Below are positions 54,995 to 64,000 of a stretch of DNA of 64,000 nt, piece after piece. Origin of the DNA: an uncultured Ferrimonas sp. (GTDB lineage: Bacteria; Pseudomonadota; Gammaproteobacteria; Enterobacterales; Shewanellaceae); assembly GCF_947489035.1 (NCBI RefSeq), contig NZ_CANLCI010000003.1, positions 62,001-126,000 of the forward strand. The letters run 5' to 3'. The position numbers and the translations under genes are program-made. The stretch's first letter is position 1; every line of letters begins with the position of its first letter. The notes below the pieces were generated by a model that was not told the origin of the DNA, did no database searches, and saw only the letters and a list, made by a program, of their open reading frames with translations.

Positions 54995-57268
54995 ATGAAT
55001 GGCTCCCTACTCGTTACCAAACGCAACGGCAGTAAAGAATCCATCGATCTAGAGAAGATCCACCGCGTCATCACTTGGGCAGCAAAAGATCTGCACAATG
55101 TCTCGGTGTCGCAAGTCGAGCTGGCCGCTCACATCCATTTCTTTGATGGCATCAAAACCGAAGCCATCCATGAAACCATCATTAAAGCGGCGGCGGATCT
55201 GATCAGTGAAGACACCCCAGATTATCAATATCTGGCGGCACGTTTAGCGGTATTCCATCTGCGTAAAAAAGCGTATGGCCAGTTTGAGCCGCCTCATCTG
55301 TACGACCATGTCACCAAACTGGTGGAGCAAGGCCGTTACGATCAGCACATCTTGGCGGATTACAGCCGCGACGAGCTAAACGAGTTAAACGACTACATCG
55401 ATCACTGGCGTGATATGGACTTCTCTTACGCCGCCGTGAAGCAGTTGGAAGGCAAGTACTTGGTGCAGAACCGCGTCAGCGGCGAAATGTACGAAAGCGC
55501 CCAGTTCCTCTACATTCTGGTGTCCGCCTGTTTGTTCGCTAACTACCCGCGCGCCACTCGCATGGATTACGTAAAACGGTTTTACGATGCGGTTTCCACC
55601 TTCAAGATCTCGTTGCCAACGCCGATCATGAGCGGCGTGCGTACCCCAACCCGTCAATTTAGCTCTTGTGTGCTGATTGAATGCGGCGACAGCTTGGATT
55701 CCATTAACGCCACTTCGGCGTCCATCGTGAAATACGTTAGCCAACGCGCAGGGATCGGCATTAACGCCGGTAACATTCGTGCCCTTGGTAGCCCGATCCG
55801 CAGCGGCGAAGCATTCCACACGGGGTTACTGCCGTTCTTTAAGCACTTCCAAACCGCGGTAAAATCCTGCTCTCAGGGCGGCGTACGGGGCGGTGCAGCG
55901 ACGCTGTTCTACCCATTGTGGCACCTTGAAGTCGAAGATCTGTTGGTGCTGAAAAACAACCGCGGCACCGAAGCCAACCGCATTCGTCACATGGATTACG
56001 GTGTACAGATCAACCGTACCCTGTACCAGCGCTTAATTGATGGCGGCAACGTTACCCTGTTCTCGCCGTCCGATGTGCCCGGTTTGTACGACGCGTTCTT
56101 TGCGGATCAGGAAACCTTTGAACGGTTGTACCTGCAGTACGAACAAGATCCGGCCATCCGTAAAAAGCACATTAAAGCGGTTGAGCTGTTTTCCCTGCTG
56201 ATGCAAGAGCGCGCCTCCACTGGCCGTATTTACATTCAGCACGTGGATCACTGCAACACCCACAGCCCATTCGATGCGGCCGTGGCACCGATTAAGCAAT
56301 CCAACCTGTGTTTGGAAATTGCGCTGCCGACTAAGCCGATGCTGCATCTGAACGATGAAAACGGTGAAATTGCGCTGTGTACGCTATCGGCCTTTAACCT
56401 CGGCGCGATTGATTCGCTGGATGAATTAGAAGAGTTAGCGCAGCTGGCGGTACGAGCCCTCGATAGCTTGCTGGATTATCAGGACTACCCAGTAAAAGCG
56501 GCAGAGATCAGCACCATGAACCGCCGTACCTTGGGCGTGGGCGTAATCAACTTTGCCTATTACTTAGCTAAAAATGGCAAACGCTACAGTGACGGCAGCG
56601 GCAATGCGCTCACCCACAAAACCTTTGAAGCCATTCAATACTACCTATTGAAAGCCTCCAATGAGTTAGCCCAGGAGCAAGGCGCTTGCCCATCGTTCCA
56701 CGAAACCACCTACAGCCAAGGCGTGCTGCCTATCGACACTTACAAATCCAGCTTGGATGAGATCTGTGACGAACCGCTGCATCTGGATTGGGAATCCCTG
56801 CGTAGCCAAATTGTGAAGCACGGACTGCGTAACTCAACGCTGTCGGCATTGATGCCATCGGAGACCTCATCACAGATCTCGAATGCCACCAACGGCATTG
56901 AGCCACCACGGGGCTTGGTTTCCGTGAAGGCCTCGAAAGATGGGGTGATGAAGCAAGTGGTGCCGGGCATTGAAACGCTGGCCAGCAACTACGAGCTGCT
57001 GTGGGATATTCCGAGCAATACCGGCTATTTGCAACTGGTTGGGTTAATGCAGAAATTTGTCGATCAGTCGATCTCAGCTAACACCAACTACGACCCATCC
57101 CGTTACGCCGACAACAAGATGCCAATGAAAACCTTATTGACGGATCTGATGCTGGCGTACAAGTACGGCCTGAAAACCCTGTACTACCAGAACACCCGCG
57201 ACGGCCAAACCGACTCCAGCAACGACAGCAGTGATGACGACTGCGCCGGCGGCGCTTGCAAGATTTAA
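54995..57268 (+). CDS. nrdA: Class Ia ribonucleotide reductase alpha subunit
   Basis: 757 residues from ATG 54995 ([17 protein letters not shown]), aligning with E. coli NrdA. The N-terminal ATP-cone contains [19 protein letters not shown]. Active-site segments [28 protein letters not shown] and [12 protein letters not shown] (cysteine radical site) are conserved. The C-terminal redox pair sits in CAGGACKI. It reduces all four NDPs with NrdB. 10 bp separate it from nrdB. Confidence 0.97.
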   Translation: MNGSLLVTKRNGSKESIDLEKIHRVITWAAKDLHNVSVSQVELAAHIHFFDGIKTEAIHETIIKAAADLISEDTPDYQYLAARLAVFHLRKKAYGQFEPPHLYDHVTKLVEQGRYDQHILADYSRDELNELNDYIDHWRDMDFSYAAVKQLEGKYLVQNRVSGEMYESAQFLYILVSACLFANYPRATRMDYVKRFYDAVSTFKISLPTPIMSGVRTPTRQFSSCVLIECGDSLDSINATSASIVKYVSQRAGIGINAGNIRALGSPIRSGEAFHTGLLPFFKHFQTAVKSCSQGGVRGGAATLFYPLWHLEVEDLLVLKNNRGTEANRIRHMDYGVQINRTLYQRLIDGGNVTLFSPSDVPGLYDAFFADQETFERLYLQYEQDPAIRKKHIKAVELFSLLMQERASTGRIYIQHVDHCNTHSPFDAAVAPIKQSNLCLEIALPTKPMLHLNDENGEIALCTLSAFNLGAIDSLDELEELAQLAVRALDSLLDYQDYPVKAAEISTMNRRTLGVGVINFAYYLAKNGKRYSDGSGNALTHKTFEAIQYYLLKASNELAQEQGACPSFHETTYSQGVLPIDTYKSSLDEICDEPLHLDWESLRSQIVKHGLRNSTLSALMPSETSSQISNATNGIEPPRGLVSVKASKDGVMKQVVPGIETLASNYELLWDIPSNTGYLQLVGLMQKFVDQSISANTNYDPSRYADNKMPMKTLLTDLMLAYKYGLKTLYYQNTRDGQTDSSNDSSDDDCAGGACKI

Positions 57269-57278
57269 GGGAATAACG

Positions 57279-58415
57279 ATGACACACAAATACAGTACTT
57301 TTTCACGGGTCGCCAACGATGCGCTCAAAGAGCCAATGTTCCTTGGGAATCCGGTTAACGTCGCCCGTTTTGATCAGCAACGTCACCCCCATTTTGAACG
57401 TTTGATTGAAAAACAGCTGTCGTTTTTCTGGCGTCCAGAGGAGGTCGACGTGGCCAAAGATCGCATTGATTTCAATGCGCTCCCTAGCCACGAGCAGCAC
57501 ATCTTCATTTCCAATTTGAAGTATCAAACCTTGTTGGATTCGATCCAAGGCCGCAGCCCTAACGTGGCGTTGCTGCCGTTAGTGTCGCTGCCAGAGCTTG
57601 AAACTTGGATTGAGACTTGGTCTTTTTACGAAACCATTCACTCTCGTTCATACACCCACATTATTCGCAACATCGTTGGTAACCCTGGCGACGTGTTTGA
57701 TGACATCGTGGTAAACGAGCAGATCCTAAAGCGCGCGGGCGACATTTCCCGTTACTACGATGAGCTGATCGACATCACTCAGCTGTACCAACAATACGGC
57801 GAAGGCGAGCACAGCATTAATGGTGAAACCGTTACCCTGCGTAAGCGTGACGTGAAGAAAAAACTGTACCTGTGCTTGATGTCCGTCAACGTGCTTGAGG
57901 CGGTGCGCTTTTATGTGTCGTTCGCTTGTTCGTTTGCGTTTGCAGAACAAGAGAAGATGGAAGGCAACGCCAAAATCATCCGCCTGATTGCCCGCGATGA
58001 ACAGCTGCATCTGCAAGGCACCCAGCACATGATCAACCTGATGCTGGATGGCAAAGACGATCCAGAGATGGCTGCCATTGGCATGGAGTGCCACTTAGAG
58101 TCGATAGAGATCTTCCGCCGTGCCGCCGAGCAAGAGAAAGAGTGGGCGGAATACCTGTTCAAAGATGGCTCGATGCTGGGCATGAACAAAACCATTTTGG
58201 AAGATTACGTTGAGTTTATTACCAATCAACGAATGGAAGCGATTGGCTTACCTACGATCTTCGACAAGCGCTCAAACCCACTGCCGTGGATGAGCAAATG
58301 GTTGGAATCTGATGCGGTACAGGTTGCCCCACAAGAGGTGGAAGTTAGCTCCTATCTGACCAACCAGATCGATAATCAAATCGAAGAACAAGATTTGGCT
58401 GAGTTCACGTTATGA
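57279..58415 (+). CDS. nrdB: Class Ia ribonucleotide reductase beta subunit
   Basis: 378 residues from ATG 57279 with AAGGGA upstream. Diiron ligands lie in [26 protein letters not shown] and the [13 protein letters not shown] segment; the radical tyrosine lies in the [10 protein letters not shown] helix. The C-terminus ([14 protein letters not shown]) is the peptide that docks on NrdA. Overlaps yfaE by 4 bp. Confidence 0.97.
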   Translation: MTHKYSTFSRVANDALKEPMFLGNPVNVARFDQQRHPHFERLIEKQLSFFWRPEEVDVAKDRIDFNALPSHEQHIFISNLKYQTLLDSIQGRSPNVALLPLVSLPELETWIETWSFYETIHSRSYTHIIRNIVGNPGDVFDDIVVNEQILKRAGDISRYYDELIDITQLYQQYGEGEHSINGETVTLRKRDVKKKLYLCLMSVNVLEAVRFYVSFACSFAFAEQEKMEGNAKIIRLIARDEQLHLQGTQHMINLMLDGKDDPEMAAIGMECHLESIEIFRRAAEQEKEWAEYLFKDGSMLGMNKTILEDYVEFITNQRMEAIGLPTIFDKRSNPLPWMSKWLESDAVQVAPQEVEVSSYLTNQIDNQIEEQDLAEFTL

Positions 58416-58657
58416 ACCATACCGTTACCCTGCCCTCTGGCGAGCAGCAAACTCACCCGGAAGGGGAACCTTTGCTGCATCTGCTCAAAGACAACGGCCT
58501 CTATAGCGAGTGTCAGCAAGGTTTTTGCGGTGCCTGTAAAACAAAGGTGCTGTGTGGCACGGTGCGGTATTTGGCTCAACCATTGGCGCGGATCGCAGAA
58601 GATGAAATTTTGCCCTGTTGCTGCACCCCCACCAGCGACCTCAAAGTGAGCTACTAA
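58412..58657 (+). CDS. yfaE: 2Fe-2S ferredoxin YfaE
   Basis: 81 residues, plant-type ferredoxin fold. The four cysteine ligands lie in [18 protein letters not shown] (three) and LPCCCTP (fourth, with extra Cys). YfaE maintains and re-reduces the NrdB diiron-tyrosyl cofactor. ATGA overlap with nrdB; third gene of the operon. Confidence 0.94.
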   Translation: MNHTVTLPSGEQQTHPEGEPLLHLLKDNGLYSECQQGFCGACKTKVLCGTVRYLAQPLARIAEDEILPCCCTPTSDLKVSY

Positions 58658-58671
58658 GCTCCGCTCAAAAC

Positions 58672-58700
58672 AAAAAAGCAGGCAATCGCCTGCTTTTTTC
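58672..58700. terminator. Terminator after yfaE
   Basis: AAAAAAGCAGGC, loop AATC, GCCTGC and T6. Symmetric A and T tracts let it serve the convergent VOC gene too. Confidence 0.93.
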
Positions 58701-58713
58701 GTTCCGACTTCGC

Positions 58714-59088
58714 CTAAGTCGAGGTCATGCAAAAACCATTAAATTTGTTGCCGTCTAAGTCGCGAAAATACCCCGCATAGAAGCCGCCACCGCGAGGCCC
58801 TGCAGGGCCTTCGCACTGGGCGCCCAATTCGATCGCTTTGTGGTAAAAAGCATCCACTTGCGCTGGGGAATCGAACGCCAAGGCCACCATGGTGCCATTG
58901 CCTGCGGTGGCTGGCTGGCCATCAAATGGCTTGGTGGCAGCGATCCCCGATTGCTCACTGTTCACCTGCCAAGCAATAAATTGCTCCTCTTGCATAAAGC
59001 GCTTACCACCGATACTGGCAAACAGGCCATCAAAAAACGCGGCGGCGCGATCCAGATCGTTGGTTCCAACGGTGACATACCCAATCAT
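58714..59088 (-). CDS. VOC-family (glyoxalase-like) protein
   Basis: 124 residues, two beta-alpha-beta-beta-beta modules. MIGYVTVGTNDLDRAAAFFD at the start and FRDLDGNKFNGFCM at the end are standard for the vicinal-oxygen-chelate family. The substrate is unknown; members include small dioxygenases, glyoxalases and antibiotic-binding proteins. It is not the GloA type. Lies between yfaE and fadH, without an operon partner. Confidence 0.85.
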   Translation of the reverse strand: MIGYVTVGTNDLDRAAAFFDGLFASIGGKRFMQEEQFIAWQVNSEQSGIAATKPFDGQPATAGNGTMVALAFDSPAQVDAFYHKAIELGAQCEGPAGPRGGGFYAGYFRDLDGNKFNGFCMTST

Positions 59089-59195
59089 GACAATTTCCTT
59101 TTTTCAGTGAAAGGTGGACACAAAAAAGGCTGCCTTGCGACAGCCTCTCTTTACCCTATGCACGAACCGCGGCCATTACAAGATTGCAGTCAGCG

Positions 59196-61236
<2,041 letters not shown>

Positions 61237-61373
61237 TAATCATTTGTTCCAGAGTATCGCCAGTAGAGCATTGACTCAAGCTCACCCCAGTTATACGCAC
61301 TTACAATTACCATTCCCTTGTCGTATTCCAATGCGTTAGCATAATATTCAACTCTCTAACGGAATCTCACTTT

Positions 61374-63215
61374 ATGGCAAAAACGCCTTCGATGATTGGA
61401 CGATTCTTTCGTTTAATATTCTCTGTTATCAATACGTTCCGCCGTATTGTTCTTAACGTTTTGTTTTTCACCGTACTGGCGCTGATTGTCATTGGCTTTA
61501 GCCGTGATAGCGCCGCGCCAACCGTACAAGATGGCGCGGCATTGGTGATCGCTTTAGACGGCATCGTGGTTGAAGAGTTAACTCCGGTTGATCCTTTTGA
61601 GGCGTTAACGGGCCAAGACAGTGATCGCCCCCAAGAGATCTTATTGGCTGATCTGCTGCACAGCATTGATCAGGCCGGTAAAGACGACCGCATCAAAGGC
61701 ATTGTCTTAAAACCCGGTAACTTTAAGGCCAGCATTGCCAAGCTGGAAGATATCGGCACCGCCTTAGCGCGCTACAAAGAAAACGGCAAACCGCTGCTGT
61801 TCTTTGGCGGCGGCATTGATCAAAGTAACTATTACCTAGCTTCTTACGCCGATGAGATCACCATCAATCCTGGCGGTGGCGTTGCCATTGAAGGCTTTGG
61901 CATGAGCCGCCTTTACTACAACGAGGCGCTGCAAAACCTGAAGGTGACGACCCACCTGTATCGCGTTGGCAAATATAAGTCGTTTGCCGAGTCTTACACC
62001 CGCAACGACATGTCAGCCCCCGCCCGTGAAGCGGCTCAAGCCGTAATTGATGATCTGTGGCAAAGCTACGTAGATACCGTCAGCAGCAATCGTGAAATTG
62101 ATCCCCGCGCACTGGCGCCAAGCTTGGACAACATCAGCCTGTTGCTGGACGAAAATGGCAACGATCCGGCCGCCATGGCGCTGGCAACCGGTTTGGTTGA
62201 CACCTTGGCCACCGACATCGCCATGCGCGACAGCTTGATGCAGACCTTTGGTGCTGACGAAGAAGACGACAGCAAGCTAAACGCCATTGGCCTGCAAGAC
62301 TACGCCGCCATGGTGGCCCCAACCGCGAATCCGCTGCAGCAAAATAAAATCGCCATTATTGTGGCTAAAGGCACCATCTTAAATGGTGACCAACCCTCCG
62401 GCACCATTGGTGGCGTTTCAACCTCAAAGCTCCTGCGTCAAGCGCGACAAGATGACCAAGTTAAAGCGGTTGTGCTGCGTGTTGATAGCGGTGGCGGTAG
62501 CGCATACGCCTCGGAGCAGATCCGCCAAGAGGTATTAGCCCTACAAGAAGCCGGTAAGCCAGTTGTGGCCTCAATGGGCTCAGTGGCGGCCTCTGGTGGC
62601 TACTGGATATCTGCCAGTACCGATCGGATCTTCGCCCAAAAAGACACCATCACTGGATCAATTGGCATCATCAGCATGTTCCAAACCTTCGAAAATGCCG
62701 CGGAATACATCGGCGTGCATCAAGATGGGGTCGCCACCAGCGACATTCGTCAGATCAGCTTTATCGAGCCGCTGAACGATAAGATTGGTCCAATCATGCA
62801 ACGCTTAATGGATAAGGGTTACCACGACTTTATCTCGTTGGTTGCCAAATCACGACAGATGGAATTGGAACAAGTCGACGCCATTGCCCAAGGCCGGATC
62901 TGGAGCGGTGCTGATGCACTGGAGCTGGGACTGGTGGATGAGCTGGGCAGCTTGGAACAGGCGGTGATCGCGGCGGCTTCGCTGGCGGATCTGAGCGATT
63001 ACGACACCAAAGTGATTGGTCACGAGCTCAGCCCCGAGCAAGAGCTGCTGCGTGAAGTCATGAACAACGTGGCGGTATACCTGCCAGCACCAAACAGCGA
63101 AACCAAACTGTTGTGGCAACTGAAAGGATTGCTGAAACCAATTGCTGAGCAGATGCAGTTAGACGATCCAAACAACCTCTACTACCTGTGCATGGAATGC
63201 AGTAACGTTCGTTAA
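61374..63215 (+). CDS. sppA: Signal peptide peptidase SppA (67K type)
   Basis: 613 residues, the duplicated long SppA form of gammaproteobacteria. One N-terminal membrane anchor (IVLNVLFFTVLALIVIGF). The catalytic lysine lies in RVGKYKSFAESYTRNDM in the first half and the nucleophile serine in GSVAASGGYWIS in the second. It degrades cleaved signal peptides at the periplasmic side of the inner membrane. Precedes ansA by about 105 bp. Confidence 0.95.
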   Translation: MAKTPSMIGRFFRLIFSVINTFRRIVLNVLFFTVLALIVIGFSRDSAAPTVQDGAALVIALDGIVVEELTPVDPFEALTGQDSDRPQEILLADLLHSIDQAGKDDRIKGIVLKPGNFKASIAKLEDIGTALARYKENGKPLLFFGGGIDQSNYYLASYADEITINPGGGVAIEGFGMSRLYYNEALQNLKVTTHLYRVGKYKSFAESYTRNDMSAPAREAAQAVIDDLWQSYVDTVSSNREIDPRALAPSLDNISLLLDENGNDPAAMALATGLVDTLATDIAMRDSLMQTFGADEEDDSKLNAIGLQDYAAMVAPTANPLQQNKIAIIVAKGTILNGDQPSGTIGGVSTSKLLRQARQDDQVKAVVLRVDSGGGSAYASEQIRQEVLALQEAGKPVVASMGSVAASGGYWISASTDRIFAQKDTITGSIGIISMFQTFENAAEYIGVHQDGVATSDIRQISFIEPLNDKIGPIMQRLMDKGYHDFISLVAKSRQMELEQVDAIAQGRIWSGADALELGLVDELGSLEQAVIAAASLADLSDYDTKVIGHELSPEQELLREVMNNVAVYLPAPNSETKLLWQLKGLLKPIAEQMQLDDPNNLYYLCMECSNVR

Positions 63216-63237
63216 CTCACATCCCTAGCGCAAGACT

Positions 63238-63262
63238 AAGCCCAGCAATTTGCTGGGCTTTC
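63238..63262 (+). terminator. Terminator after sppA
   Basis: AAGCCCAGCA, three-base loop, TGCTGGGCTT, then TCTTTT. Confidence 0.88.
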
Positions 63263-63320
63263 TTTTCCCTCTCGCAACGCTATAATCGCCGCCATTGTTC
63301 CTTCCAACAGAACGCTACTC

Positions 63321-64000
63321 ATGCAACGTAAACGCATCTATGTCGCCTATACCGGCGGCACCATCGGTATGCAGCGTACCGACAAAGGCTACGCGCCAGT
63401 GGCTGGCTTCTTAACCCAAAGCGTTAAGGCCAACCCAGAGTTCCACCGCGATGAAATGCCCGAGTTTGAGATCCATGAGTATGATCAGCTGATTGACTCG
63501 TCCAATACCGATCCCAGCGATTGGCAGCGGATCGCTGACGACGTGGCCGACAACTACGATCGCTTCGATGGCTTTGTTATTTTGCATGGCACCGACACCA
63601 TGGCGTTTACCGCCTCTGCGCTGTCGTTTATGTTGCAGGGCCTGAGCAAGCCCGTGATTGTGACCGGTTCACAGATCCCACTGGTTGAGTTGCGCTCAGA
63701 CGGGCAAACCAATTTATTGAACTCGCTCTACATTGCCGCCAATTACCAAATTGCCGAAGTGTGCCTGTTCTTCAATAACGTCTTACTGCGCGGCAACCGC
63801 AGCACCAAGGTGCATGCCGACGGCTTTGCCGCCTTTGGCAGTCCGAACTTACCGCCGCTGCTGAATGCCGGTATCGAGATCCGCACGGGTGAGCCAGCAC
63901 TGGAAGCCGCCGCTGGCGTAAAACTCAGCGTGGCCAACATCAGCACCCAAGCGATTGGCGTGGTTACCCTCTACCCTGGGATCAGCACCGAGGTGATCGC
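63321..64000 (+). CDS. ansA: Type I (cytoplasmic) L-asparaginase, partial
   Basis: 226 residues visible before the window ends. Starts MQRKRIYVAYTGGTIGMQRT, with the first catalytic Thr in TGGTIG and the second in LHGTDTMAFTASAL. No signal peptide, so the cytoplasmic AnsA type rather than periplasmic AnsB. It converts asparagine to aspartate and ammonia. Next to sppA, a common Shewanella/E. coli order. The 3' end is outside. Confidence 0.95.
   Translation, partial: MQRKRIYVAYTGGTIGMQRTDKGYAPVAGFLTQSVKANPEFHRDEMPEFEIHEYDQLIDSSNTDPSDWQRIADDVADNYDRFDGFVILHGTDTMAFTASALSFMLQGLSKPVIVTGSQIPLVELRSDGQTNLLNSLYIAANYQIAEVCLFFNNVLLRGNRSTKVHADGFAAFGSPNLPPLLNAGIEIRTGEPALEAAAGVKLSVANISTQAIGVVTLYPGISTEVI

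Overview
The window is a chromosomal segment of a gammaproteobacterium of the Alteromonadales. Gene order (ccoNOQP-ccoH-ccoI-ccoS-fnr-uspE-ttcA; serC-hisC-aroA-cmk-rpsA-ihfB-lapA-lapB-pyrF; gyrA divergent from ubiG, then nrdA-nrdB-yfaE) is the Shewanella/Ferrimonas pattern. Mid-range GC, E. coli-like Fnr and NrdA, and E. coli-type LexA, FNR and NrdR sites fit that. Ferrimonas or a close relative is my best guess, not a proof.

The left 5 kb is the replication terminus. A dif site (XerC/XerD dimer-resolution site) lies at 4668-4695. By eye, eight KOPS-type octamers (CCCTNCCC on the + strand) lie to its right and none in the opposite sense, as expected for a right replichore. Left of dif is a compact accessory-looking cluster: a lonH-like protease gene cut by the window edge, an intact tyrosine recombinase gene behind a near-consensus LexA box, a second intact tyrosine recombinase convergent with it, and a MatP-like ribbon-helix-helix gene. 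A perfect 16-6-16 inverted repeat, shaped like a tyrosine-recombinase core site, separates the second recombinase from the MatP-like gene. A 24-bp perfect palindrome overlaps the MatP-like gene's upstream region. This dif-side recombinase and MatP-like island is the best candidate for an undescribed system.

From 5 to 12 kb: rhlE, a DUF1127 mini-protein, a large MscK-type mechanosensitive channel, a GH1 beta-glucosidase and a small lipoprotein. From 12 to 22.5 kb: the cbb3 oxidase and its assembly genes (ccoNOQP, ccoH, ccoI, ccoS, a TauE-like protein), then fnr, uspE and ttcA. FNR-like boxes precede ccoN. CcoP carries three haem-c domains instead of two. The uspE start codon sits in a 14-bp perfect inverted repeat.

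From 22.5 to 41.5 kb: bax, a membrane protein, potABCD (polyamine uptake), a MarR regulator, tRNA-Cys, a LuxU-like Hpt protein, an aromatic/aspartate aminotransferase, an AttEFGH-type ABC operon, a methyltransferase, pssA, a YnhF-like 30-residue membrane protein, dacB and an acyl-CoA dehydrogenase. From 41.6 to 58.7 kb lie housekeeping operons: pyrF, lapBA, ihfB, rpsA, cmk, aroA, hisC, serC, gyrA (minus strand), then ubiG, a gph-like phosphatase and nrdAB-yfaE (plus strand) behind a tandem NrdR-type box pair. The right end has a VOC protein, fadH, sppA and the start of ansA. fadH and the acyl-CoA dehydrogenase both have AAAC-N4-GTTT (PsrA-like) sites just upstream. No CRISPR array, rRNA, insertion sequence or prophage structural gene was seen.
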